DNA of 64,000 nt from Roseitranquillus sp963749675 (GCA_963749675.1 CAVVNT010000013.1:62001-126000); one strand, 5' to 3'; counted from the stretch's first letter, positions 8,048-15,990 are shown. Made by a program: numbers and translations. The notes: generated by a model not told the origin, from the sequence alone.

Positions 8048-8812
8048 CTAGAGTGAGATTGCCCTCGTCTGCAGATACGGCCCCAGCAGCACCCGCCTCC
8101 GCACCCGCGCCGCGGAACACGACCAGGTCGCAACGCCAAAGGCCATCCCCACAGCGGCTGTCGCGGCCATGGCAAGAGCTCCCCAGAAGGTCACGCGAAG
8201 GGCCCCCTTGACGACGCCTGCACCTCCGGCCGAGGCGCCAAGCCCGCCAAGTACGGCAAGCGCTACAAGGGTCGTGAGCGCGACGATAGGCGCGATCTGT
8301 GTCGTCGGCGCGAACCATCCGAGGATCAGAGGGACGACAGCCCCGACAGCGAAGGTCGCCGCCGAGACCAACGCTGCCTGTATAGGATGCGCGAATACCG
8401 TCTCTGAGATCCCAAGCAAGTCGCGTGAGTGTGCGCCCAATGCGTCCCGCTCGGTCAGTTGTACGGCCACCTGTCGCGCAATAGCCTTATCGAGACCGCG
8501 CGCGCGGTAGATTTGGGTGAGCTCTTCCAGTTCCGCCTCCGGCGTTTCGCGCAGCTCCTTTGCCTCGCGCGCGATGTCAGCCTGTTCGGCGTCTGTTTGC
8601 GAACTGACCGAGACATACTCGCCTGCCGCCATTGACATGGCTCCCCCCACGAGCCCGGCGATCAGGATCTTCTGGGCCCCGGAATCTGCCGCCGCGACTC
8701 CGACAACAAGGCTTGCTGTCGAGACAAGGCCATCGTTCGCTCCCAGCACCGCCGCGCTCGGCCAGCCGATGCGATGAACCACATGGATTTCGGAATGGGA
8801 GCGTCTGCTCAT
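8048..8812 (-). CDS. VIT1/CCC1-family iron/manganese transporter
   Basis: This 254-residue membrane protein belongs to the vacuolar-iron-transporter family, which moves Fe2+ or Mn2+ out of the cytoplasm. The family hallmark is at the N-terminus: AAVLGANDGLVSTASLVVGV, then GGAMSMAAGEYVSVSSQTDA. The cytoplasmic metal-binding helical segment follows (AREAKELRETPEAELEELTQ). Three further helices sit in the C-terminal half. After GMAFGVAT the sequence becomes Arg-rich and hydrophilic (about 25 residues) instead of ending, which suggests a small frameshift near the stop codon. The gene is 18 bp behind the metal ATPase and is the last gene of the flavin/metal operon. Confidence 0.88.
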   Translation of the reverse strand: MSRRSHSEIHVVHRIGWPSAAVLGANDGLVSTASLVVGVAAADSGAQKILIAGLVGGAMSMAAGEYVSVSSQTDAEQADIAREAKELRETPEAELEELTQIYRARGLDKAIARQVAVQLTERDALGAHSRDLLGISETVFAHPIQAALVSAATFAVGAVVPLILGWFAPTTQIAPIVALTTLVALAVLGGLGASAGGAGVVKGALRVTFWGALAMAATAAVGMAFGVATWSCSAARVRRRVLLGPYLQTRAISL

Positions 8813-8830
8813 CCATGGCGGCCTTCCGGG

Positions 8831-10744
8831 CTATGCGGCGGTGGATGTCGGTTGGGGTAGCCGACCGGACGCTGCATCGGCATCGGCGTCCACGCTCTGT
8901 CCCGCTTGTTCCGGCACGATCCTGAGCGCCCGCAATGCATTCAGGATGACCGCTACGTCGATCAACTCCTGCAAGAGCGCGCCCTGCACCGGCGTCAGGT
9001 ATCCGAAAGCCGCGGCGATCATGCCCAGGACCGAGAAGCCAATCCCGGCAACGACACTTTCGATGGCGATCCGGCGGGAACGTTGCGCAACTTCGATCCC
9101 CGGCAAAAGGCGATCCAGGTGATCGACCAGCAGCACGACATCCGCCGCCTCGGCCGAGGCCGCCGCCCCCCGCGCACCCATCGCGACGCCGATATCGGCG
9201 GCGGCCAGCGCTGGCGCGTCGTTGACGCCATCGCCCACCATCATCACCGGGCCGTTCTTTCGCTCCGTCAGAACCAGAAGCACTTTCTGATCGGGAGTCA
9301 GATCGGCCTGGACGGCGTCAAGCCGCAGCCCCTCGGTCACGGCCTCGGCCACGGCGCGGCGGTCACCCGTCGCCAGCAGGATGCGGGCGATCCCCAACCT
9401 GCGCAGTCCTCCCAGCAGGTCTGCCGTGCCGGCGCGCAGCGCGTCGGCCATCGCGAGATGACCCATGATCCTTCCGTCGACGGCAAGCGACACGACCACC
9501 GACCCCGCCTCGACGACCGCGGATTCAGGGTCGGCGACACCAGCCTGCGATGCGACGAAACCTGCACCGCCCACGACGACCCTTCGTCCATCGACGGTTC
9601 CCGCAACGCCTTCGCCCGGCGTCTCGACCACGTCTTCGGGGATCGGCAAGGCGGTGCCGCGCGAACCCGCCGCCGCAACGATCGCTTGTGCGATCGGATG
9701 TTTCGATGCCTGATCGAGGGCCGCGGCGAAGTACAGAACGTCGCCCTCGGACATGTCGCCATGCCTGTCGATCGACACGATCTGTGGCCGCCCGTCAGTG
9801 AGAGTGCCGGTCTTATCGAGGATCAGCGTCTTGATCCGGGCCAGCGCCTCAAGCGGTTTCGCGCCCTTGATCAGAACCCCGAAATGGGCCGCCCGCGACA
9901 GCCCGGCCACCAATGCCACCGGAACGGCGAGGATCAGCGGACAGGGTGTCGCGACCACCAGAACCGCAACAGCGCGGATCGGATCTCCGGTGAACCACCA
10001 CGCGGAGGTCGCCAGAACAACTGTGATGGTCAGGAACAACAGCGAATAGCGGTCGGCCAGCCGGGCCATTGGCGCCTTGGATTTTTGCGCCGCCTCGACC
10101 AGCCTGACGATCCCGGCATAGGTGCTGTCGGCAGCCCGGCGCGTGACCCGCAGATCAAAAGCCTCGCCCGCGTTGGTCGAGCCGCTCATCACATCCTGCC
10201 CATGCTCCAGCCGGGCCGGCATCAACTCGCCCGTAAGCGCGGACTGGTCCAGCATCGCGCCCGGGCTCTCGACCGTCCCGTCGACGGGTGCAACGTCGCC
10301 TTGCCGGATCAGGAGCAGGTCACCTGGTGCGATGTCATCCAGCGGCACCTCATCGAGCGCGCCGTTCCGGTGGCGGGTGGCGGTCCGGGGTACGCGGGAC
10401 AAGAGATCGCTCATCTCTCGGCGGGCGCGACCTTGTGCGAAACTCTCGAGAAAAGTTCCGCCCGAATACATCAGCGCGACCACCGCCGCCGCCAGCGTTT
10501 CCCCAAACAGAAGCGCTGCCGACATCGACAGCGCCGCCACGATGTCGAGCCCGACGTCGCCGTGCCAGAGACTCTTCACGATCTCGACGCAGAGCGCCGC
10601 AAGGACAGGGACGACACCAGCCGCCCACACGATCTTGGCAAGGTCCGGCTGCCCAGCCAGCAAAAGGACGAGGCCGGACACCAGACCAAGAAGAGCCACG
10701 CTCAGCAGGCCGACGTTCAGGCGATCATGAAACAATGGTGTCAT
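8831..10744 (-). CDS. P1B-type heavy-metal-translocating ATPase without N-terminal metal domain
   Basis: The 637-residue protein has the full P-type core: phosphorylation site LDKTGTLTDG, hinge MVGDGVNDAPALAAADIGVA, and the HP element SKHPIAQAIV of the soft-metal subgroup. The membrane metal site reads ATPCPLILAVP, i.e. TPC in place of the CPC of Cu/Zn/Cd pumps. There is no HMA or CxxC domain at the N-terminus; the protein begins directly with membrane helices. The TPC motif leaves the substrate open (Zn, Co, Fe and Mn are all candidates). Its position 17 bp after apbE and 18 bp before a VIT-type transporter suggests iron or manganese handling, which is inference. Confidence 0.92.
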   Translation of the reverse strand: MTPLFHDRLNVGLLSVALLGLVSGLVLLLAGQPDLAKIVWAAGVVPVLAALCVEIVKSLWHGDVGLDIVAALSMSAALLFGETLAAAVVALMYSGGTFLESFAQGRARREMSDLLSRVPRTATRHRNGALDEVPLDDIAPGDLLLIRQGDVAPVDGTVESPGAMLDQSALTGELMPARLEHGQDVMSGSTNAGEAFDLRVTRRAADSTYAGIVRLVEAAQKSKAPMARLADRYSLLFLTITVVLATSAWWFTGDPIRAVAVLVVATPCPLILAVPVALVAGLSRAAHFGVLIKGAKPLEALARIKTLILDKTGTLTDGRPQIVSIDRHGDMSEGDVLYFAAALDQASKHPIAQAIVAAAGSRGTALPIPEDVVETPGEGVAGTVDGRRVVVGGAGFVASQAGVADPESAVVEAGSVVVSLAVDGRIMGHLAMADALRAGTADLLGGLRRLGIARILLATGDRRAVAEAVTEGLRLDAVQADLTPDQKVLLVLTERKNGPVMMVGDGVNDAPALAAADIGVAMGARGAAASAEAADVVLLVDHLDRLLPGIEVAQRSRRIAIESVVAGIGFSVLGMIAAAFGYLTPVQGALLQELIDVAVILNALRALRIVPEQAGQSVDADADAASGRLPQPTSTAA

Positions 10745-10761
10745 CTGTGCATATCCCGGCG

Positions 10762-11736
10762 TTAGGCCACGCGCCCGGGCTCTGGACGGGTCTCGAACAA
10801 CCGCCCCACTCTCGTTTCGCGAAGGTGATCGCCCCAGCGATCAATGAAGAGGGCGTCTAGCTTGTTTCTACGCGCCAATTTCCCGCCCTCCAAGCTTCCC
10901 TTCACCATCAGCGCCGTCGACCAGGCATCAGCGGCCATGCAGGTCGCAGCAACGACCGTGACCGAGGCGGGCGAGGCGGCCAGCGGCCCGCCGCGTGCAG
11001 GGTCCATGGTGTGCGACAGGCGCCGGCCCTGCACCTCGACCCAGTGACGGTAGTCGCCCGACGTCGCCACCGCGGCGTCCTGAAGCGCGAGGATGGATCG
11101 GGGCGCGCGGCGATCGCGGTCCGGAGCCTCCACCGCGATGGTCCAGGCTTGCCCGTCAGGCCGGAGCCCGAACGCGCGCATCTCGCCGTCGATGCCGACG
11201 AGACCAGCTTTGAGGCCAAGGTCGCCAAGCGTCTCGGTCAGCCGGTCGACGCCATACCCCTTGGCGATGCCGTTCAGGTCGAGCACGAGCGGCGATGTCT
11301 TTCGGACAAGGCCAGTCGTCCTGTCGATCTCGAGCGCTTGGTGGGCGGACACCCGGTCAGCAGTCATCGCGGTTCGGATGCGGTCGGGTGCCGCGGCGTC
11401 CGGCCCAAAGCCCCAGGCCGTTACCGCATCGCCCATTCCCATGTCGAAGGCTCCGTCCGAGGCGCGCCCGATCTCGAGCCCGAGCCGGAGAACCTCCTTC
11501 ACTCGCTCCGGCACCGCCACCCACACGCCCACGGGCGCCGCGTTCAGGCGCATGAGGTCGCTGTCGGGCTTCCAGGTGGACATCTGGGCGTCCACCTCGT
11601 CGACGGCAGCCTGCAGTGCCACGCGGGCCGGGGCCGGGTCGAAGCCAGCCGCGGCGAAAAACAGCGCGGACCAGCGCGTTCCCATTGTCGGGCCGTTCAG
11701 CGCGTGGCGCCCCCACTCAGTAGACATCTTCGACAT
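10762..11736 (-). CDS. apbE: FAD:protein FMN transferase (ApbE)
   Basis: ApbE attaches FMN covalently to a Thr or Ser of exported redox proteins. The 324-residue product shows the family signatures: GPTMGTRWSALFF near the N-terminus, SDGAFDMGMGDAVTAWGFG, LDLNGIAKGYGVDRLTE, and the metal/flavin region ATSGDYRHWVEVQG followed by HTMDPARGGP. No clear lipoprotein or Tat signal is seen, so its site of action is uncertain. The start overlaps the upstream flavoreductase gene by 20 nt; an internal Met at 11724 would reduce this to 8 nt. The likely flavinylation substrate is the DUF2271 protein two genes upstream. Confidence 0.93.
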   Translation of the reverse strand: MSKMSTEWGRHALNGPTMGTRWSALFFAAAGFDPAPARVALQAAVDEVDAQMSTWKPDSDLMRLNAAPVGVWVAVPERVKEVLRLGLEIGRASDGAFDMGMGDAVTAWGFGPDAAAPDRIRTAMTADRVSAHQALEIDRTTGLVRKTSPLVLDLNGIAKGYGVDRLTETLGDLGLKAGLVGIDGEMRAFGLRPDGQAWTIAVEAPDRDRRAPRSILALQDAAVATSGDYRHWVEVQGRRLSHTMDPARGGPLAASPASVTVVAATCMAADAWSTALMVKGSLEGGKLARRNKLDALFIDRWGDHLRETRVGRLFETRPEPGRVA

Positions 11737-13918
11737 ACCGCCCCTCCGCCCTCAGCACCGCGGGCGTGAGCCCGGCGGGTGCTAGGATCTCGGCCATCGC
11801 GTCGGCCACGCCCGCAGCCATGTCGCGTCCGCCGCAGACCATCACGTGCGCGCCGTCCCGGATCAACCGGACCACCTCGGCGGCCTCGCCGCGCAGCGCG
11901 TCCTGCACATAATGTGGCCGCGCCCCGCGTGAGATGGCCGTAACGATCCGGGCAAGTCGGTCCTCGTCCTGCCAGGCGGGCATCTCTTCACCGTAGAGGA
12001 AGTCGCTGTCGGGATGGCGCATCCCGAAGAAGAGGTGGATGGGCCGCCGCCGCGCATTGCCGCGAACGAATCCCGTCAGCGGGCCGATACCGGTGCCTGC
12101 GCCGATGAGGATTAGCGGCGTCCGCCCCCGGCCCGGCTGAAATCCGGGATTGCGGCGCAGGAACGCGGTCGCCGTGTCGCCGGGCTCCAGCGCAGTGAGT
12201 TGGCCGGAGCAGAGACCGCTCGGGTGCTTCTTCACCACGATCTCGAGGAATCCGTCCCGGCGCGCGGAGGCGAGCGAGTAGAGGCGCGGCACGGGCTTGC
12301 CTTCGGGCAGGATCCCCACGAGGTCGCCTGCGCTGAAGCGCGCGAAGCCTGCCCCGGTCAGACGCTGCCAGAGGGTTGCCTTCGGCAGGGCGAAGCGCAG
12401 GATCGCGGTCGGAGCCTGCACCTCGGCGCCGTAGTCGCGGCGCGAGACCAGCGTCAACGTCTCGGTCGCAGGCAGAACCGGCTGGTGCGACAGCTCCAGG
12501 TCGATCCCCAGCAACTGCCCAAGGGCGCGCCCCCAGCGCGCGAAGTCCTGCGGCGACTGGCGGTCGACCGTGTCGAACGGCAAGAGCTTCGGCCAGCCCT
12601 TCGCCTCGGCGGCCGCTGCAACGGCTTTTGCGAAGGCGCAGTAGGCGGGGAAACTGCGATCGCCGAACCCGAGCACCGCAACGGCCGCGTCGGGCGCGCG
12701 GTCGAGCGCCGCCAGACGGTCGAGAAAGCCTTTGGCCGAGGCCGGTGCGGCGCCATCGCCGTAGGTCGCCGCGAGGACGATGATCCGTTCGGCGCGCAGG
12801 TAGCGGTCCGGCGCGAGGGCCGACATTGGCGCGGCATGCACGCTCTGTCCCGTCTCGGTGAGGGCTGCATGCAGCGTCGCCGCGAAACCCCAGGTGCTGC
12901 CGCCCTCGCTGCCGACGAGCAGGATCGTCTCGGCCCGGCCCACAGGCTGGTTGTCGCGGATGCGCGGCCGACCGCGCCGCCCGGCCAGCCAGATCAGGAC
13001 ACCCGTTCCACCCATCACGGGCACGCCGAGCGCCATCAGCCCCAGCACCAGCCCGAGCGTGGCGACGCCCTGTCCCGTGTGCAGCATGTAGACGGTTTCC
13101 GAGACGCGCTCCCACCCGGTCAGGTCGGCCCAGCTCAGCATCGCCCCGGTGCCCTGATCGAGATATCCGGTGCCACGGTCCGTCTTCAGCGTGAAGACGT
13201 CCGAAGCGTCACCGGGATAGGGAAAGCTCAGCTCGCGAAGCTCGGCGACGGGCGTGTTGCCGAGAACCGCCAGACGGTCGAGCGCCACGCCCGTTCCGCC
13301 GCTCACCTCGGCCGGGAAGGTCGGCGTGGCGCCCGCATCGGGCAGGAGGTCGAAGGTGGAGGCGGTCATCCACAAGGCGGAAGCCGACGAAAGGACAAGG
13401 CCGATCACGACGATCCGGGCGATCTCGACATGAAGCCGACCGGCAAGCGGTCCGCGCAGGGGCTTGAACCAGTGCCGCCAGGCGCCCGCGCGCCGCGCGA
13501 CCAGCGCCGCGCCCGAGAGCGACAGGACCAGCATTGCCGCCGCCCCCGTGGCCATGGCGATGCGGCCCCCGTCCCCGAGGAACAGCGAGCGGTGCAGGTT
13601 GGTGAGCCAGCGTTCGACCGGGTTTGGGTCTGCCGAGGCCACGCCCTGGCCGGTCGCGGGGTCGATCACGGCGGCGCCGGGCGCACCCTGATCGAACCAG
13701 TATGCGGTGATCCGGCCCGACGGCGCGCGGCGGATCTGCTCGACGCCCGGATAGGCCGCCTGGATGCGTTCTGCGAGGGTGGCGACCGTCAGACGCGCCT
13801 GCGGCGCGGCAATCCGCTCGGCCGCGGGAAAGACCGACAGTGCCGCGCCGCTGAGTGCGAGCACCGTGACGAGAGCGAGGGCCAGAAGACCCGGCCAGCG
13901 ATGGAGTACGCGGATCAT
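11717..13918 (-). CDS. PepSY-TM / flavodoxin / ferredoxin-NADP reductase fusion
   Basis: This 733-residue membrane flavoreductase joins two modules. The N-terminal PepSY-associated region has helices near residues 8-28, 125-145, 175-192 and 292-318, with periplasmic loops between them. A flavodoxin-like FMN domain follows from about 335 (ILLVGSEGGSTWGFAATLHA). A sulfite-reductase-type FAD/NADPH domain completes it, with FAD motif RLYSLASARRDG, GLCSGQLTALEPGD and nucleotide motif LILIGAGTGIGPLTGF. It should carry electrons from cytoplasmic NAD(P)H across the membrane to an exported acceptor. Flanking DUF2271 and apbE genes fit a flavinylated extracytoplasmic electron carrier. It starts 12 bp after the DUF2271 gene. 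Confidence 0.9.
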   Translation of the reverse strand: MIRVLHRWPGLLALALVTVLALSGAALSVFPAAERIAAPQARLTVATLAERIQAAYPGVEQIRRAPSGRITAYWFDQGAPGAAVIDPATGQGVASADPNPVERWLTNLHRSLFLGDGGRIAMATGAAAMLVLSLSGAALVARRAGAWRHWFKPLRGPLAGRLHVEIARIVVIGLVLSSASALWMTASTFDLLPDAGATPTFPAEVSGGTGVALDRLAVLGNTPVAELRELSFPYPGDASDVFTLKTDRGTGYLDQGTGAMLSWADLTGWERVSETVYMLHTGQGVATLGLVLGLMALGVPVMGGTGVLIWLAGRRGRPRIRDNQPVGRAETILLVGSEGGSTWGFAATLHAALTETGQSVHAAPMSALAPDRYLRAERIIVLAATYGDGAAPASAKGFLDRLAALDRAPDAAVAVLGFGDRSFPAYCAFAKAVAAAAEAKGWPKLLPFDTVDRQSPQDFARWGRALGQLLGIDLELSHQPVLPATETLTLVSRRDYGAEVQAPTAILRFALPKATLWQRLTGAGFARFSAGDLVGILPEGKPVPRLYSLASARRDGFLEIVVKKHPSGLCSGQLTALEPGDTATAFLRRNPGFQPGRGRTPLILIGAGTGIGPLTGFVRGNARRRPIHLFFGMRHPDSDFLYGEEMPAWQDEDRLARIVTAISRGARPHYVQDALRGEAAEVVRLIRDGAHVMVCGGRDMAAGVADAMAEILAPAGLTPAVLRAEGRYVEDVY

Positions 13919-13930
13919 GACCCTGTTTCC

Positions 13931-14401
13931 TCACATGTCGTAGGCGAAGCTGGCGACGTATCGGCGGCCGTTCACGGGCGTGCCCGCACCCTTCGTCGTC
14001 AGCGGCACGGCCACTTCGTTCGGGCTGTCGCGCATGTCCTCGACGGCCGCGTCGATGTGCAGCGTGTAGCCGGCATCGAACAGCGCATCGGCGAGGTCGA
14101 GCGTGATATCGAGCGTCCGGCCCGCGCCGACGCTGGCGCCGGTGATGCCATTGACCTGCGCGGTATCGCCGCCGGTTGCGCGGTACCAGTCGGTCAAGTG
14201 CTCGTAGTATTTTGACTTGCCGCCAGCCATCCATAGGCTGCCCACATAGGCGCCGGAAGCGTCGGTGACGTGGAGCGCGAGATACGCGCCATCGCCACCG
14301 TAATTGTTGAGCGTCGTGGTCAGCGTGACCGGCCTGGCCATGGCGAGGCCGGGAAGTGTCAGCGACGTCGTCAGCGCGAGCGTTGCGAGAAGCGATTTCA
14401 T
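13931..14401 (-). CDS. Secreted DUF2271 protein with an ApbE-type flavinylation motif
   Basis: A 156-residue exported protein: signal peptide residues 1-22 (LATLALTTSLTLPGLAMA), then a compact beta-rich DUF2271 domain (LNNYGGDGAYLALHVTDASG; YVGSLWMAGGKSKYYEHLTD). Residues 84-90 read NGITGAS, which resembles the D-x-x-[ST]-G-A-[ST] acceptor motif recognised by ApbE, with Asn in the first position. Ser90 would be the flavin attachment site. Together with the neighbouring PepSY flavoreductase and ApbE this suggests a periplasmic FMN carrier. Family membership is fairly clear; flavinylation is inference. SD-like GGGAG/GGGGAGG runs precede the gene within the 37-bp gap. Confidence 0.82.
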   Translation of the reverse strand: MKSLLATLALTTSLTLPGLAMARPVTLTTTLNNYGGDGAYLALHVTDASGAYVGSLWMAGGKSKYYEHLTDWYRATGGDTAQVNGITGASVGAGRTLDITLDLADALFDAGYTLHIDAAVEDMRDSPNEVAVPLTTKGAGTPVNGRRYVASFAYDM

Positions 14402-14438
14402 CGGGTGGATCCTTGTTCGGGAGTTGCGTCGGGGAGGC

Positions 14439-14810
14439 TCAGTTCACCTGGACCTGCGGCGGGGAACCGTTCCCGAACAGCCCGTTCTGCGGCGGAGCGA
14501 CGGTGCCGGCGGGCGCGGGATTGCGGGCGCCGCCACGGCAGCCGTCGTCATCGTCATCATCGTCGCAGTCGTCGTCGTGGTGGCCGCTCCGCGAGGTCTC
14601 GCGATAGCCGCGGTCGTCATCGTCATCGTCATCGTCATCGTCGTCGTCGCTGGCAAGGATGAGGGGCAGCGCCTGCGCCGCGTCTTCGAACAGCGCCGCG
14701 AAGGGCCGAGGGATCCCGTCGGCGGGGGCGCGCATCGCACTCCAGGCCGGCAGGCCGATGGCGGCCGTCAGCGCCGTGGAGGCAGCAAGAAGCGTCAGGG
14801 TTTTTCGCAT
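14439..14810 (-). CDS. Secreted poly-aspartate protein, probable metal binder
   Basis: The 123-residue product starts with a clear signal peptide (MRKTLTLLAASTALTAAIGL, cleavage near PAWSA). Residues 55-66 are twelve consecutive Asp; a second cluster at 77-91 combines two His, three Asp, Cys, seven Asp and Cys. The tail is Pro/Gly/Asn-rich (PPQNGLFGNGSPPQVQVN). No domain is recognised. Such density of carboxylates with His and Cys suggests binding of divalent cations in the periplasm, in line with the ATPase and VIT genes downstream. It is the first gene of the operon and has candidate response-regulator sites 43-58 bp before its start. Confidence 0.75.
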   Translation of the reverse strand: MRKTLTLLAASTALTAAIGLPAWSAMRAPADGIPRPFAALFEDAAQALPLILASDDDDDDDDDDDDRGYRETSRSGHHDDDCDDDDDDDGCRGGARNPAPAGTVAPPQNGLFGNGSPPQVQVN

Positions 14811-14852
14811 GGCAGGGTCTCCTTTTCTGCTGAGCCCGATCTGGGGATCCGA

Positions 14853-14868
14853 CCTGAGGGCTTCCTGA
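14853..14868 (-). promoter_or_regulatory. Candidate response-regulator site before the poly-Asp operon
   Basis: The plus strand reads CCTGA-N6-CCTGA, i.e. TCAGG-N6-TCAGG in the direction of transcription, an 11-bp direct repeat lying 43-58 bp upstream of the start at 14810. This matches the layout of OmpR-family sites and the sites found before the regulator gene itself (15991-16041). Confidence 0.5.
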
Positions 14869-14887
14869 CGGCGCGGCGGTTCCCGCT

Positions 14888-14903
14888 TCAGCTTGCCGTC
14901 AGC
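14888..14903 (+). promoter_or_regulatory. Second half of the four-part operator before the poly-Asp operon
   Basis: The sequence is TCAGC-N6-TCAGC, again with 11-bp period, in opposite orientation to 14853-14868 and separated from it by 19 bp. The divergent region at 15991-16041 has exactly the same arrangement and spacing. Confidence 0.45.
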
Positions 14904-14934
14904 AAGAAAAAGACCCCGCCGAGAAAAGGCAGGG
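14904..14934 (-). terminator. Rho-independent terminator after the b561 gene
   Basis: Read on the minus strand: CCCTGCC, loop TTTTCTC, GGCGGGG, then TCTTTTTCTT. The seven-pair stem (one T-G wobble) with a T-rich tail lies about 60 bp after the stop codon of the b561 gene at 14994 and separates it from the next minus-strand operon. Confidence 0.75.
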
Positions 14935-14993
14935 CCAAGTGGAGCCAGGTGGGGCCGGACGGACGGGCGGTCCGCGGTCTCTGTCGCGCCCGG

Positions 14994-15590
14994 TCAGGCG
15001 ATATCGTCGGGTCCGGGCGCGCGCTTGTCCCCGGTCACCATGGCGTGGGCGAGGTTCTCGTGATGGCGGAAGGAGGCCAGAACGACGCCGGCAATGTGCA
15101 CTGTAATCAGAAAAAGCATGATGTTGGCGAACGTCTCGTGCAGCCCTTCGACCGTCTCGCCGCGTTCCGCTTCGCCGCCATGTTCGCCCGCCTCGCCATA
15201 CTCGTCGGCAAAGGCCGTGGCTGCGATCTGCGGCATGTCAGGCAGCATCGCGACGCCGCCGGACTCCTCCAGCAGCCAGCCGGTGTAGGCGGTGCCGGAC
15301 AGGGCGACGAGCATCGCCGAGATCATCACGGCGCCCACCGGGTTGTGGCCCAGATAACGGCGCTCTCGACCGCGCACCATGTCGCCCAGGTATCCCAGCG
15401 TGGCGGACGGGCCACGCAGAAACTCCTCGAAGCGGGCGTAATGGCTGCCCACCAGCCCCCAGACCAGCCGGAACGCAATGAGGGCCGCCACGACGTAGCC
15501 GGAGACCTCGTGGACCGTATCGAGCTCTTCAGCGCTCAGATACGCGACGGAAAAGGCTGCAACGAGCCCCCAGTGAAAGACGCGGACCAT
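14994..15590 (-). CDS. Cytochrome b561-domain membrane protein, start uncertain
   Basis: This 198-residue b-type cytochrome has helices with heme-ligand His residues (MVRVFHWGLVAAFSVAYLSA, TVHEVSGYVVAALIAFRLVW, FANIMLFLITVHIAGVVLAS). A periplasm-facing acidic/His loop (DEYGEAGEHGGEAERGE) is unusual and could bind metal. The family N-terminus KIRVWDP is present in frame just upstream of the ATG at 15590, but no ATG or GTG precedes it before the stop of the upstream gene. The only nearby ATG, at 15662, is in another frame. A frameshift, or a CTG start at about 15656, is therefore likely. It follows the small PepSY gene in an operon divergent from the response regulator. Confidence 0.85.
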   Translation of the reverse strand: MVRVFHWGLVAAFSVAYLSAEELDTVHEVSGYVVAALIAFRLVWGLVGSHYARFEEFLRGPSATLGYLGDMVRGRERRYLGHNPVGAVMISAMLVALSGTAYTGWLLEESGGVAMLPDMPQIAATAFADEYGEAGEHGGEAERGETVEGLHETFANIMLFLITVHIAGVVLASFRHHENLAHAMVTGDKRAPGPDDIA

Positions 15591-15658
15591 GGGGTCCCAG
15601 ACGCGGATCTTGGTGATCGGGGCACGTTGTTCCGCCCCAACGTTCGATTCTGGAGGTG

Positions 15659-15940
15659 TCAGTCATCGCCCTCATCCTCGTACTCAAGTTCAATGACCTG
15701 CAGCGTCTGCGGGTGAACCGTCACCTCGATGCGGCGCCCCTCTGCGTCGCGCCCGTCGATCTCGTAGCAGCCGTCGTCGATCTTGATGCGGCGTACCGAC
15801 CAGCCGTTTTCTTCGGCCAGCCGCGCAACCGCATCCCGCGGCTGCCAGTCCGCCATCGGAACAAAGCAGTCGTCGTCGGCCAACGCCGCTCCGGCCGGAA
15901 TGACCGCGAGAAAGCCGAGAATTGTCAATGTCTTCTTCAT
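15659..15940 (-). CDS. Small secreted PepSY-domain protein
   Basis: A 93-residue exported protein: signal peptide MKKTLTILGFLAVIPAGAAL, then one PepSY-like fold (DWQPRDAVARLAEENGWSVR, then KIDDGCYEIDGRDAEGRRIE, then VTVHPQTLQVIELEYEDEGD). The acidic tail and two Cys residues are notable. Similar small PepSY proteins are often encoded beside QseB/PmrA-type two-component systems and b561 proteins. Here it sits divergently from the regulator with a shared operator region, suggesting it is a regulated target or a periplasmic accessory of the sensor. Its biochemical role is not known. Confidence 0.82.
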   Translation of the reverse strand: MKKTLTILGFLAVIPAGAALADDDCFVPMADWQPRDAVARLAEENGWSVRRIKIDDGCYEIDGRDAEGRRIEVTVHPQTLQVIELEYEDEGDD

Positions 15941-15990
15941 GAGCCAAACTCCTCGCTGCGGCCATCTTGATGCAGCTCATGCGCGGCGAA

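Noticed and set aside
8906..10765. 619-codon open frame on the plus strand
   Set aside because: It is antisense to the P1B ATPase, rich in Arg/Asp/His/Gln as expected for a shadow frame in GC-rich DNA, and has no domain.
12200..14215. 671-codon plus-strand frame
   Set aside because: Shadow of the PepSY flavoreductase and DUF2271 genes; composition is Arg/Gln/Ala repeats without hydrophobic core.
14555..14660. Repeated GTC/ATC triplets resembling a microsatellite or CRISPR-like array
   Set aside because: They are simply Asp codons of the poly-aspartate gene on the minus strand; no spacer structure exists.
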